Below are positions 44,276 through 53,221 of a stretch of DNA of 64,000 bases, one piece after another; position 1 is the first letter of the stretch, and each line of letters opens with the position of its first letter. This stretch comes from Phycisphaerae bacterium (GTDB lineage: Bacteria > Planctomycetota > Phycisphaerae > Sedimentisphaerales > Anaerobacaceae). The notes under the pieces are model-generated. The model was not told the origin of the DNA. It made no database searches and saw only the letters and a program-made list of their open reading frames with translations. The stretch covers positions 32,349 through 96,348 of the forward strand of contig JAUXAB010000006.1 in NCBI GenBank assembly GCA_030615025.1. Reading direction: 5' to 3'. A program made the position numbers and the translations under genes.

Positions 44276-44288
44276 GAGGTACGAAATA

Positions 44289-44879
44289 ATGGATACGCTT
44301 AACATTCTACTTATGGGCTTTATATCTATCGTTCTGATCAACAACCTTGTTTTTACGAAGTTTTTAGGCATCTGTCCCTATCTTGGCGTATCAGGCAGAA
44401 TCGATATGGCCTTCGGTATGGGTATGGCGGTAACGTTCGTCGTAACACTGAGCGGTACGCTGACCTGGCTGATTGACCATCTGATTTTGATGCCGATGAA
44501 CCTGGAAGTTACGCGATACATCTGCTTCATATTGGTTATTGCCGGCTCAGTTCAGCTTGTTGAAATGTATGTGCGAAAATTTTTCCCCACACTTTATGAG
44601 AGCTTTGGGATATTCCTGCCGCTAATCACAACGAATTGTGCAATCTTAGGCTTGTGTCTGTTTATAAACCTGTGGGGCATTGACAATCTGCTCGAAGCAG
44701 TTGTGCTTAGCTTTGGTGCCGGCATCGGTTTTACTATGGCCATTTGTATAATGGCTGGTATACGAGAGAATCTAAATCTGGCTGATGTGCCGGAGTGCCT
44801 GAAAGGTGCGCCAATTACGTTGATTACCGCGGGTCTGCTTACTCTGGCCTTTATGGGTTTTGCGGGAATGATAAGATGA
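44289..44879 (+). CDS. rnfA: Rnf complex subunit A (membrane)
   Basis: The 196-residue NqrE/RnfA protein has six membrane helices and the repeated signature VFTKFLGICPYLGVS near 22 and FLPLITTNCAILGLCLF near 104; its Cys residues pair with those in RnfE for the 2Fe-2S centre. GAGAGG precedes the ATG by 9 bp. A 57-bp spacer with a CTACGAAC-type repeat follows before rnfB. Confidence 0.95.
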   Translation: MDTLNILLMGFISIVLINNLVFTKFLGICPYLGVSGRIDMAFGMGMAVTFVVTLSGTLTWLIDHLILMPMNLEVTRYICFILVIAGSVQLVEMYVRKFFPTLYESFGIFLPLITTNCAILGLCLFINLWGIDNLLEAVVLSFGAGIGFTMAICIMAGIRENLNLADVPECLKGAPITLITAGLLTLAFMGFAGMIR

Positions 44880-44936
44880 CAAAGTTCGTAGTTATGAGTT
44901 CGTAGTTCATAGACTACGAACAACGGACAACCAAAA

Positions 44937-45803
44937 ATGGACTACTTGGAATTATGGAATAGCGCCTGGCCGGCCGGGGTAACAATGTTGGGCCTGGGAA
45001 GCGGCTTTGCGGTTGTGCTTCTGATTGCAAGCGTGAAGCTAAAGGTCGAGGTTGACCCGAAAATCGAACAAATCCACAAGGCGCTGCCAAACCTCGACTG
45101 TGGCACGTGCGGCTTTGCCGGATGCGGGCAGTATGCAAAAGCCGTTCTGGGAAAGCCCGAATTGCTCGGCAGATGCGCGCCCGGCGGACAAGAAAGCACA
45201 AAAGCAATCGCAAAAATATTAAGCCTGCAGATCAGCGATTCAGGCCCTGCCGAAAGACCAATCGTGCACTGCCGTGCTCACGCTGCGGATAAAAACGTAT
45301 ACGGAAAATATCATGGCATACCAACCTGCACCGCCGCAAACGCGCTGGCCAATGTGCAGGCCTGCAAATTCGGCTGCCTTGTTTTCGGCGACTGCACATG
45401 GGCGTGCAGGTTCGACGCACTTCACATCGTTGACGGGCTGGCGACCGTTGACTATGAGAAATGCACCGGCTGCGGCGCCTGCTCAAAAGCTTGTCCACGT
45501 AATCTAATTGAAATGGTCCCTTTCCGTTGTGAAAATATGATGACTGTCGCCTGCAGCAGTAAAGAGAGCGGCAAGAGCACACGTGGAATGTGCAAAGTCG
45601 GGTGTATCGGCTGCGGCGTCTGTGCGAAACAAACCGAGATTTTCGCAGTCGAAGACAACTTAGCCCGGCTCGCTTACGAAAAATACGAGCCGACTGAGCA
45701 GACCGAAACCGCCTTCAACAAATGCCCGACCAAGGTGATTATCTATTGCGGTAAAACCACCCCCGAACCAGGAGCAGGGGGACAAAAGGCAAAAACATCA
45801 TAA
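44937..45803 (+). CDS. rnfB: Rnf complex subunit B (ferredoxin-like)
   Basis: The 288-residue protein has a membrane helix at the N-terminus, the 4Fe-4S module NLDCGTCGFAGCGQYAKAV near 54 with later RCAPGG, then ferredoxin motifs: CKFGCLVFGDCTWAC near 143 and CTGCGACSKACP near 178. Further on, CKVGCIGCGVCAKQTE near 219 lacks the usual last Cys, and the final pair of motifs is reduced to NKCPTK. RnfB takes electrons from ferredoxin. It is the last gene of the Rnf group and is complete in length. Confidence 0.92.
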   Translation: MDYLELWNSAWPAGVTMLGLGSGFAVVLLIASVKLKVEVDPKIEQIHKALPNLDCGTCGFAGCGQYAKAVLGKPELLGRCAPGGQESTKAIAKILSLQISDSGPAERPIVHCRAHAADKNVYGKYHGIPTCTAANALANVQACKFGCLVFGDCTWACRFDALHIVDGLATVDYEKCTGCGACSKACPRNLIEMVPFRCENMMTVACSSKESGKSTRGMCKVGCIGCGVCAKQTEIFAVEDNLARLAYEKYEPTEQTETAFNKCPTKVIIYCGKTTPEPGAGGQKAKTS

Positions 45804-45955
45804 CGCCCCTCGTTACAAACATGGTGTGTTTATTATGAGTTTGCATATTTTTTTTGCGTTTCTGCTGAAAAGTTTGTAATATTGCGGCTACGACAGCGAC
45901 TAATTGCGTAATCTTAAGGGGAATTCGTTCGCAAGATTTTTTTAGGAGTTTTATT

Positions 45956-46582
45956 ATGGTACAAACACCTTTAATTGCAGCAATTGACATTTATCTGATA
46001 GCACAGTTTACCTTTTTTTTGGTCATTGCACTTTTGTTTGCCGCTTACAAGACGATTTCAAGATGCCTGAGACACCGGGAAAAAAAGATGAAGATAGAAA
46101 AAGGCATTGTCGGCACTCAGGGCAAAGACGCAAGCAGCGCAAAATGGATTCGAAGCATCTACATAGCGGCGTCCCTGCTAATAGCCTCTTCGATTTCTAT
46201 AGCGCTGGTTTTTTTAAATGAGGGCAGCCTGAGCCTGAATGGAATGCAATTTGTATTTTGTGTAATACCGTTCTGTGTGGGAATTGCGTATCTGATAAGA
46301 GGAATCCTGAAAAGAAAGAGTTACATCAGAAAACTTTGCCTGAATAACGGTGTGCCGTTTGAGACGGTTTATCCGCCCCAAAAGCAATGGATATTTCCTC
46401 TGTCACTGGGCCTGCCGCTGCTGATCTATGGGATTACACTACTGACACTTGGCATTGTTTACAGTTTTGGTGGCACGATTCTGCTCATATCAGTACTCGT
46501 TGCCAGTGTTCTCGGCGGCATGTTCTTTCTGTACGGCTTGCTGACGTACATCGTTATAGGCAGAAGAAAAGCCACTCCATAA
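45956..46582 (+). CDS. Four-helix membrane protein of unknown function
   Basis: The 208-residue protein has predicted helices near residues 10-30, 70-88, 96-115 and 145-200 (two). A basic, charged loop follows the first helix. TTAGGAG 8 bp before the ATG marks the start. It follows rnfB by 152 bp on the same strand. No family is recognised and no catalytic residues stand out. Confidence 0.55.
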   Translation: MVQTPLIAAIDIYLIAQFTFFLVIALLFAAYKTISRCLRHREKKMKIEKGIVGTQGKDASSAKWIRSIYIAASLLIASSISIALVFLNEGSLSLNGMQFVFCVIPFCVGIAYLIRGILKRKSYIRKLCLNNGVPFETVYPPQKQWIFPLSLGLPLLIYGITLLTLGIVYSFGGTILLISVLVASVLGGMFFLYGLLTYIVIGRRKATP

Positions 46583-46593
46583 ACTCTTGTTGG

Positions 46594-47025
46594 CTACTTT
46601 ATATATTTTTCTGCGCCGGTAGTTTTAATAATCTGATATTCCGGTTGGGAGGTTATTAAAATCGCCTCGGTGCCGGGGAGTTTTTCAATTAGGGCAAGGC
46701 CTTTTTCTGCCCCCATCACGCTGAGAGCCGTGGCCAGGGCATCGGCATCGGTTGCATTGTTTGCGATAATGGTTACGCTTGACAAACCTTCCGCGCTTGC
46801 ACCAGTGGTGCGGTCCATGATATGGCTATACTTTCTGCCTTCAATCAAAACAAATCGCCGATACCCACCGCTGGTAGCAATGGCAGCGTTTGTCAATTTC
46901 AAGACCAGCAAAACCTCACCTGCACTAACAATCTGAGCTTGGTCGCGCCCTTGGGGTCCGGCGGGGTCCTGCAGGCCGATTAGCCATGTTTTTTTACCTG
47001 GCGGCGGCCAAAACGCCGAAATCCC
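46594..47025 (-). pseudogene. Truncated 3' copy of apbE
   Basis: This stretch matches the C-terminal half of the apbE gene at 48610-49668: TNAAIATSGGYRRFVLI, SHIMDRTTGASAEGLSSVTI and DADALATALSVMGAEKGLAL. The middle (about 46785-47005) is almost identical to 48800-49020, while the 3' end is clearly more different. Near 47025 the likeness stops abruptly at CCCACCCGAAAATG. It has no start, no N-terminal FAD-binding part and is probably not functional. Confidence 0.85.
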
Positions 47026-47059
47026 ACCCGAAAATGATTATCTAATACCGGGAACAGTG

Positions 47060-47788
47060 ATGCATTTTCCACATTGGAAAACTTTTAATAAACCTGCGGT
47101 AGGTTACGCCAACAATCCATCGAGAGCAACCGTTGCATTTTGGGAAGGGCCGGCTAGTGCAGATGTTACCTTCGATGAACCGGTTTCTGGAATTAGCTTT
47201 TATTATGCTGCTTATTCTGATGTTACTTTAGAAGCTTATGATGACTCCGATACTTTGATCGGTACTGCGTTAGGATTAAGCAATTTACAACCACATCCGG
47301 TCTATTTTTCAAAATGGGATCTATTGGAGTTGGACGTGGGGGAAAACGTAATCACCCGCTTACGGATTGTAAGTATGGCTTATTACACACTTATCGATGA
47401 TTTTTCTTATTGTCGGATTATCACCGCCATAGACGTATCCATTGACATCAAGCCGGGCAGCTATCCGAACGCAATCAACTTAGGCCCGCATGGTCTGGTT
47501 CCCGTAGCAATTTTGTCAGACGAGCAGTTCGATGCGACTACTGTGGACCCGGATACGGTCGAGCTTGCCGGAGCAGGCGTAGAGGTGCGAGGAAAGGGTA
47601 ATAAGTACATGGCCCATGAGGAGGATGTGGACGGAGATGGCCTGGTCGACCTTGTGGTGCAGGTCGCAACTGAGAATCTGGCTCCCGGCAGCTTCCAGGA
47701 TGGCTACGCAGTCCTGACCGCAGAGACGTTTGATGGTCAGCTTATTGAGGGCGCAGACGAGATTACCATCGTGCCCCCGGAGCAATAA
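47060..47788 (+). CDS. Fragment of a secreted beta-rich protein
   Basis: The 242-residue open frame has no signal peptide and is open further upstream into the apbE-like copy, so its real 5' part is missing. The N-terminal half (TVAFWEGPASADVTFDEPVS) resembles a lectin/anchor beta-sandwich. From DVSIDIKPGSYPNAINLGPH it has a repeat-type domain common in secreted planctomycete and archaeal proteins, with a DVDGDGLVDLVVQV calcium-like motif. It ends at a strong terminator. Probably a remnant left by rearrangement. Confidence 0.55.
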   Translation: MHFPHWKTFNKPAVGYANNPSRATVAFWEGPASADVTFDEPVSGISFYYAAYSDVTLEAYDDSDTLIGTALGLSNLQPHPVYFSKWDLLELDVGENVITRLRIVSMAYYTLIDDFSYCRIITAIDVSIDIKPGSYPNAINLGPHGLVPVAILSDEQFDATTVDPDTVELAGAGVEVRGKGNKYMAHEEDVDGDGLVDLVVQVATENLAPGSFQDGYAVLTAETFDGQLIEGADEITIVPPEQ

Positions 47789-47812
47789 TGCCCTCATTTT
47801 GCCGAACAAATT

Positions 47813-47843
47813 GGCCGTGAGGATAATACTCACGGCCTTTTTT
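47813..47843 (+). terminator. Rho-independent terminator
   Basis: GGCCGTGAG and CTCACGGCC form a 9-bp stem with a 7-base loop, followed by TTTTTTG, 25 bp after the preceding stop codon. Confidence 0.88.
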
Positions 47844-47929
47844 GCTTTTTAATTTTGTCACGAAAAGGTACAAAAATCACAAAAGATAATTGTTTGACAC
47901 GGAGAAGCACAAAATTTATACTTGCTTTT

Positions 47930-48235
47930 ATGGATAAGCAAGAGCTAAAAGAAAAGTTGCTGCAAGCAATTGTGCAAGATAAGCACCATGCGGATATTAA
48001 GTCCGTCGCCATATTCGGATCATACGTCAACGGTACGCCAACCGAGGACAGTGATGTCGATGTGCTTATAGACTTTGAGCCAGCCGCGATCATTGGTTTT
48101 TTTGCGCTGTCCGACATAAAAGACAATATTGAGACGTTCCTCAAGAGACCCATAGATCTGCTCACACCCCAGGCGATAAGCAAGTACTTTCGGGACGAAG
48201 TTCTGGAACAAGCCGAGTACGTCTATGAGAAATGA
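47930..48235 (+). CDS. mntA: MNT-domain nucleotidyltransferase antitoxin
   Basis: The 101-residue minimal nucleotidyltransferase has the GSx10DxD motif (G30, S31, D42, D44) in FGSYVNGTPTEDSDVDVLID. In the HepT/MntA type VII systems the MNT partner adds AMP units to the HEPN toxin and silences it. ATG 47930 is chosen as family-like; an open stretch upstream has no likeness. It overlaps the next gene by 11 bp. Confidence 0.85.
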   Translation: MDKQELKEKLLQAIVQDKHHADIKSVAIFGSYVNGTPTEDSDVDVLIDFEPAAIIGFFALSDIKDNIETFLKRPIDLLTPQAISKYFRDEVLEQAEYVYEK

Positions 48236-48557
48236 CAGAACATATTTGACCCACATTCGAGATGCTATCGAGACCATCGAGGAATATCTTGAAGGTGTTG
48301 CCTACGAGCAGTTCACCTCCAACAAGATGATCATTGACGCTGTGGTAAGAGAGCTGGAGATAATAGGTGAAGCTTCAAACAACCTTAGCCAACAGTTTCG
48401 GCAGGAGCATCCCGGGATTCAATGGCGCCGAATGAAAGATATGAGGAACTTCCTGATTCATGAGTATTTCGGTGTGAATACAAAGATTGTTTGGGATACC
48501 TGCAAAAACGATGTACCAGCACTCAAAAGCCTTGTTGAAGAATTGCTCGGTGGCTAA
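48225..48557 (+). CDS. hepT: HEPN-domain toxin (HepT-like, DUF86)
   Basis: The 110-residue helical protein has the HEPN RNase motif R-x4-H-x-Y: R74, H79 and Y81 in MRNFLIHEYFGV, and the DUF86 pattern VVRELEIIGEASNNLS. HepT cuts RNA (or tRNA ends) when not modified by MntA, whose gene overlaps it. The pair is carried in the segment between the two apbE copies. Confidence 0.86.
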   Translation: MRNDRTYLTHIRDAIETIEEYLEGVAYEQFTSNKMIIDAVVRELEIIGEASNNLSQQFRQEHPGIQWRRMKDMRNFLIHEYFGVNTKIVWDTCKNDVPALKSLVEELLGG

Positions 48558-48609
48558 AGCTGTTAGGCCGATGGCGAACTGTAGAACCTTTTCTGTTTGA
48601 AAATCATCC

Positions 48610-49668
48610 TTACTTTACATACTTTTCTGCGCCGCTGGTTTTGATAAGGTTATACTGAGGCGGCGAAGTAATCAAAATTGCCTCGGTTTGGTGTATTGTT
48701 TCGATTAAGGCAAGGCCTTTTTCAGTCCCCATCACGCTTACCGCCGTCGCCAGGGCGTCCGCATCAGTTGCATTTTGAGAAATAATGGTTACGCTTGACA
48801 AACCTTCCGCGCTTGCACCAGTGGTGCGGTTCATGATATGGCTATACTTTCTGCCTTGAATCAAAACAAATCGCCGATAGCCTCCGCTGGTAGCAATGGC
48901 AGCGTTTGTCAATTTCAAGACCAGCAAAACCGGGCCTGCACTAACAATCTGAGTCTGGTCGCTGCCTTGGGGTCCGGCGGGGTCCTGCAGGCCGATTAGC
49001 CATGTTTTTTTACCTGGCGGCGGTACACCAAAACACCGAATGTCCCCGCCGATGTCGACCATTCCGCCGATTGCCCCGCCGTTTTGCATTGCCTCAATTG
49101 CCCTGTCAATTGCGTATCCTTTCGCTATGCCGCCCAAATCCAGCTTCATACCATCAACGGCAAATCGCACCGTCATTTCGTTTGCATCAAGGTAGAGTAA
49201 CTCGTAGCCGACTTTCGAGCGTGCTTGAAGCAGCTCGGCATCAGTAGGGACAGAATTTGCTTCGGCTGCTGCACGCCAGAGTTCGGCCAGCGGCCCAATT
49301 GTAATATCAAACGCGCCTGCGGAAAGTCTGCTAAACTCGACGCTTTTCTGCAAAACCTCGAATGTTGACTTGCTGACTTTGACCGCCCTTTTTGCCGCAT
49401 CCCTATTGACCTGGCATATTTCCGAATCGCTTTTGTAATTACTCATCAGCTCATCAACTTTTTCAATCTCCGAAAAAGCGGTCTCAATACATTTCTTAGC
49501 TGTGCTCGGATCTTTAGCAATGGCTTTGAGGTGGGCCAATGTCCCCATAACCAGGCGATAGCTGCTGTCGGTCTCGACTCGCCCTTCAGGCCAAGAAAAA
49601 TACAATGCCACAATCAAAGAGACGCCAACAATGATTGCAATCGCAAGCCGGCGATTTTGCTTATTCAT
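48610..49668 (-). CDS. apbE: FAD:protein FMN transferase ApbE
   Basis: The 352-residue protein has an N-terminal membrane helix (residues about 7-25) and the ApbE fold: LDLGGIAKGYAIDRAI near 178, GMVDIGGDIRCFG near 203 and NRTTGASAEGLSSVTII near 284, with DADALATAVSVMG as the metal-linked end. It splits FAD and attaches FMN to Thr in RnfG and RnfD, outside the inner membrane. GAAGGG before ATG 49668 favours this start over one 18 bp upstream. It is convergent to the Rnf operon. Confidence 0.93.
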   Translation of the reverse strand: MNKQNRRLAIAIIVGVSLIVALYFSWPEGRVETDSSYRLVMGTLAHLKAIAKDPSTAKKCIETAFSEIEKVDELMSNYKSDSEICQVNRDAAKRAVKVSKSTFEVLQKSVEFSRLSAGAFDITIGPLAELWRAAAEANSVPTDAELLQARSKVGYELLYLDANEMTVRFAVDGMKLDLGGIAKGYAIDRAIEAMQNGGAIGGMVDIGGDIRCFGVPPPGKKTWLIGLQDPAGPQGSDQTQIVSAGPVLLVLKLTNAAIATSGGYRRFVLIQGRKYSHIMNRTTGASAEGLSSVTIISQNATDADALATAVSVMGTEKGLALIETIHQTEAILITSPPQYNLIKTSGAEKYVK

Positions 49669-49687
49669 AAAAACCCTTCGACGCATA

Positions 49688-49790
49688 ACAATTGGTAACT
49701 GGTAATTGGTAACTGGTAATTGGTAACTGGTAATTGGTAATTGATAACCGGATAATAATCAATAGAAAATAATCAATAATCAATTTATAA
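49688..49790. repeat. Tandem GGTAACTGGTAATT repeat and AATCAATA repeat
   Basis: About three 14-bp units (GGTAACTGGTAATT) from 49695 to 49738, then AATAATCAATA units to 49785. It lies in the divergent spacer between apbE and a radical SAM gene, where both promoters would have to be. Confidence 0.75.
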
Positions 49791-49797
49791 TGGCACT

Positions 49798-51591
49798 GTG
49801 AATAAAAGAGAAGTAACAATATTAGCCGAGCGCGTTGGGCGCGAGTTTCTGCCGTTTGTTCGCAAGCCGAGCAGATACATCGGTGGTGAGATAAATCAAA
49901 TCAAAAAAGACCTGGCGCAATGCGGCCTGACGGTGGCGCTGTGCTTTCCGGATGTTTACGAAGTGGCGATGAGTTATACGGGTCTGACGATTATCTACGA
50001 TATTATCAACAAGATCGAGGACGTGGCTGCTGAGCGGGTTTTTGCGCCCTGGATTGACGCTGAAAAAGTACTGCGCGAGAAAAAAATTCCACTGTTTAGT
50101 CTGGAATCCAGAGCGGCACTAAAAAGCTTTGATATCGTCGGTTTTAGCTTAACCAACGAGCTTTGTTATACCAATGTTCTTAATATGCTCGACCTCGGTG
50201 GCATCAATATCCGAAGCGTTGCTCGAGACGAAAACGAGCCATTGGTCATTGCAGGTGGCGGTATGGCAAACTGCTGTGAACCCGTGGCTGAGCTCATCGA
50301 TTTGTTCGTACTCGGCGAAGGCGAAAAAGCTGTTGTTGAGCTGATACAATTGGTTAAGCGCGGCAAAAAAACCGGCCTGACAAAAAAAGAAATCCTTTTC
50401 CGCGCTGCTAAAGAATTCGATTGGGTCTATGTCCCCGCGCTCTACGAGTTTGAATATGACGGAGCAAAGATAAAAACATTTGAGCCGACTGTGCCTGAGC
50501 TGCGGCGGCGATTCAAAAATGCCGTCGTTGAAGATTTTGAAAATGCTGCCGCTCCGCTTCGCCCGATAGTTGCGTTTGCCGAGGCCGTTCACGAACGAGT
50601 AAGCGTTGAAATTATGCGCGGCTGTCCGGGGCGATGCAGATTTTGCCAGGCGAGCTTCTGCAGAAGGCCTATTCGCTGCCGGAGTGTCAAAAAGATTATA
50701 GATATTGCAAAGGCCTGTTACAAGGCAACAGGATTCGATACGGTCAGCCTGCTGAGTTTATCAACCGCTGATTATCCAAAGCTCGAAGAATTAGTCGGCG
50801 GCCTGCAGGCATATTTTCGAGATAAGTACGTCGGCCTGTCACTGCCAAGTCTGCGGGTTGAGCAATCGGCCATAGCTGGGCTTGCTGAATCGCTAAGTTC
50901 GGTTAGAAAAAGCGGGCTGACAATCGCCGTTGAAGCGGCCAGCGAAAGATTAAGACAGATTATCAACAAGCCCTTAAAAGACGAAGATTTGTTTGCCGCG
51001 GCGGAGGCGGCTTACCGGGCCGGCTGGCAGCGATTAAAGTTATACTTTATGGCCGGTTTGCCGGGTGAAACCGAACAAGATATAAAACAAATCGTGCATC
51101 TATCATTTCAATTAGCAAAACTGCGTAAAAAGGTCGACGGCAAAACAGCCAAAATCAACATTACCATAAGCTGGCTTGTCTCAAAGCCGCATACGCCGTT
51201 CGGGTGGCTCGGGCAAAAACCAAAAGCATATTTCGAACAGGCAAAAAAGCTAATACTGGACGAGAAAAGAAAACTCCACGCAAAGACCTGCCAGTTCAAG
51301 TTCCATAAGATAGAGCGCAGCGTGCTGGAGTCGGCGATAGGCCGAGGTGACAGGCGCTTATGCAACGTTATTGAAGCGGCCTGGCAAAGCGGTGCGAGAT
51401 TCGATTTGTGGGACGAATGCTTCGACAATAAACTCTGGCAAAAGGCATTTGAGAAATTTGGAATTGATATTGAAGCCGCTGCGCAAAGGCAGTTTGGCCG
51501 TGAGGAGATTCTGCCGTGGGAGCATCTCGGCGGCCCGGACAAAGAGTATCTACTTGGGCATCTGGAGAAAGCGCAACAGTTAATTGGTTAA
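49798..51591 (+). CDS. B12-binding/radical SAM protein (TIGR03960-like)
   Basis: The 597-residue protein has an N-terminal cobalamin-binding-like domain (residues about 45-180: LCFPDVYEVAMSYTGL, FDIVGFSLTNELCYTN) and a radical SAM core with C276, C280 and C283 in RGCPGRCRFCQAS. GLPGETEQDIKQIV near 420 is typical of the TIGR03960 group. Family members are often fused to or followed by a DUF2344 protein and lie near ribosomal genes; here no such partner is seen. The start is a GTG at 49798, the only in-frame choice; no strong ribosome site is seen. Reaction unknown. Confidence 0.87.
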   Translation: MNKREVTILAERVGREFLPFVRKPSRYIGGEINQIKKDLAQCGLTVALCFPDVYEVAMSYTGLTIIYDIINKIEDVAAERVFAPWIDAEKVLREKKIPLFSLESRAALKSFDIVGFSLTNELCYTNVLNMLDLGGINIRSVARDENEPLVIAGGGMANCCEPVAELIDLFVLGEGEKAVVELIQLVKRGKKTGLTKKEILFRAAKEFDWVYVPALYEFEYDGAKIKTFEPTVPELRRRFKNAVVEDFENAAAPLRPIVAFAEAVHERVSVEIMRGCPGRCRFCQASFCRRPIRCRSVKKIIDIAKACYKATGFDTVSLLSLSTADYPKLEELVGGLQAYFRDKYVGLSLPSLRVEQSAIAGLAESLSSVRKSGLTIAVEAASERLRQIINKPLKDEDLFAAAEAAYRAGWQRLKLYFMAGLPGETEQDIKQIVHLSFQLAKLRKKVDGKTAKINITISWLVSKPHTPFGWLGQKPKAYFEQAKKLILDEKRKLHAKTCQFKFHKIERSVLESAIGRGDRRLCNVIEAAWQSGARFDLWDECFDNKLWQKAFEKFGIDIEAAAQRQFGREEILPWEHLGGPDKEYLLGHLEKAQQLIG

Positions 51592-51666
51592 TTAGTGATT
51601 GGTATAATTTTTGATGCTCGATACTCGATGCTCGTAAGGGGAACATCGTGGTGGTAAATATGAGAA

Positions 51667-51686
51667 CCCCCCAATAAATTGGGGGG
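51667..51686. terminator. CCCCCC/GGGGGG hairpin between convergent genes
   Basis: CCCCCCAATAAATTGGGGGG forms a six-base stem between two converging genes. It has no long T-run, so it may be a weak bidirectional terminator or a simple repeat. A REP-like palindrome follows at 51699-51738. Confidence 0.45.
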
Positions 51687-51698
51687 GCCAATAATTTT

Positions 51699-51738
51699 GA
51701 GATTGCCACGGCCGCATTCTGCGGCCTCGAAATGACAA
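51699..51738. repeat. REP-like palindromic repeat, reversed copy
   Basis: GAGATTGCCACGGCCGCATT followed by CTGCGGCCTCGAAATGACAA is the reverse form of the CATTGCGAG...GGCAATCTC family, with an inner stem GGCCGCATTCTGCGGCC. Confidence 0.6.
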
Positions 51739-51774
51739 CTCCTTAAATCACGAGCGAGGGAGCAGCACTGTATT

Positions 51775-52464
51775 TTACGCTTTCTTCATTCCTGTCGGAA
51801 GCTCTATTCCAACAGGTCCCTGCGCTTCCTTGAAATCCACTATAATCTTAACCACAGCCTGTGGGTCATCCAGCACCGTGAACACATTCATATCTTCCGG
51901 GGCAATATGATTGTGCTCTTTTAACATCTTTTCCTCCATCCAATTAGTCAATCCCTTCCAGTAGTCACTTCCCATCAAGATTACAGGGAAAGAGGCCTGC
52001 TTTAGTGTCTGGATAAGTACGAGCGATTCGAAGAACTCGTCCATAGTCCCGTAGCCGCCGGGGAAGACTATAAAACCGTGAGCGTATTTCAAGAACATGA
52101 CCTTGCGACAAAAGAAATACCTGAAGTGCAGTGACAGATTCTGGTACTTGTTCGGTATCTGCTCCAACGGCAGCTCGATATTGAGGCCGATGCTTTTACC
52201 GCCCGCTTCAGCAGCGCCCTTATTTACCGCTTCCATAATCCCGCTGCCGCCGCCGGTTATCACTGCAAACCCGGCCTTGGCTATTTCCCGGGCAGTCTGC
52301 TCAGCAAGTTTATAGTACCGCTGGTCCGGCTTTGCCCGTGATGAGCCGAAAAACGATACGGCAGGACCGACTGTACCAAGCTCATCAAATCCCTCGACGA
52401 ACTCAGCCATTACCCTGAATATCCGCCAGAGGTCTTTGACCGGAGTCTCAACAATATCCATCAT
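51775..52464 (-). CDS. LOG-family protein (TIGR00730, lysine decarboxylase-like)
   Basis: The 229-residue Rossmann-like protein has VITGGGSGIMEAVNKGA near 80 and the signature FPGGYGTMDEFFE near 133. Such proteins are nucleotide 5'-monophosphate phosphoribohydrolases: the LOG enzymes release free cytokinin bases, and bacterial PpnN-type ones cut nucleotides. The older label lysine decarboxylase is wrong for them. The substrate is unknown here. Confidence 0.87.
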   Translation of the reverse strand: MMDIVETPVKDLWRIFRVMAEFVEGFDELGTVGPAVSFFGSSRAKPDQRYYKLAEQTAREIAKAGFAVITGGGSGIMEAVNKGAAEAGGKSIGLNIELPLEQIPNKYQNLSLHFRYFFCRKVMFLKYAHGFIVFPGGYGTMDEFFESLVLIQTLKQASFPVILMGSDYWKGLTNWMEEKMLKEHNHIAPEDMNVFTVLDDPQAVVKIIVDFKEAQGPVGIELPTGMKKA

Positions 52465-52541
52465 ATCTCGTACCTCGATTCTCGATTCTCGATGCTCGTG
52501 TTGCGAATATCGAGTATCCCATTTTCTATTTTACAGTTTTT

Positions 52542-53219
52542 CTACCATAAATCCGGGTTGTTCGCAGCAGGACAATATCCCGAAATCGGACAATTCGCAC
52601 AGTCAGGCTTACGCGCGCGGCAATACTTTCGGCCATGCAGAATCAATGAGTGACTGAAGACCGTCCAGATTCTCTCTGGCAGTATTTCGGCTAAATCAAA
52701 TTCCAACTTTACGGGGTCACTGTTTTCAGAAAGTCGCAGGCGCCGAGACAGCCGAATAACGTGAGTATCACAAGCTATTGCGGGCTTTCCAAAAGCATTG
52801 CCGAGCACAACATTTGCCGTTTTTCTGCCCACGCCCGGCAGTGTGACAAGGTCTTCCAAGGTATCCGGGACGCTGCCGTCGAACTTCTCTATTATCGCTT
52901 TGGAAGCATTTTTGATACTGACTGCCTTATTGTGGTAAAAGCCGGTGCTTCTTATATCGGACTCGATATCTTTGAGGTCGGCTTTTGCCCAATCCGCAGG
53001 AGATTTATATTTTTTGAACACCTTCGAAGTTACCATATTGACCCTTGCATCGGTGCACTGGGCCGAGAGGATTGTTGAAATCAGCATTTGAAACGGATTC
53101 CTGAAGTTGAGCGCACTTTTCGCATCCGGGTACGTCGTTTCCAATATCGGCCAAATTTTCTTGACGCGCTTTGCCGCTTCGGCCTTATTGACCTTTATTT
53201 TTGTTGCTTTCTTAGCCAT
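52542..53219 (-). CDS. nth: Endonuclease III (DNA glycosylase/AP lyase)
   Basis: The 225-residue protein has the helix-hairpin-helix LPGVGRKTANVVL with catalytic K133, the second catalytic D151 in ACDTHVIRLSRRL, and the C-terminal 4Fe-4S loop C200, C207, C210, C216. It removes oxidised pyrimidines from DNA and nicks the strand. It lies 2 bp from the stop codon of dsbD on the same strand and is probably transcribed with it. Confidence 0.96.
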   Translation of the reverse strand: MAKKATKIKVNKAEAAKRVKKIWPILETTYPDAKSALNFRNPFQMLISTILSAQCTDARVNMVTSKVFKKYKSPADWAKADLKDIESDIRSTGFYHNKAVSIKNASKAIIEKFDGSVPDTLEDLVTLPGVGRKTANVVLGNAFGKPAIACDTHVIRLSRRLRLSENSDPVKLEFDLAEILPERIWTVFSHSLILHGRKYCRARKPDCANCPISGYCPAANNPDLW

Positions 53220-53221
53220 AG

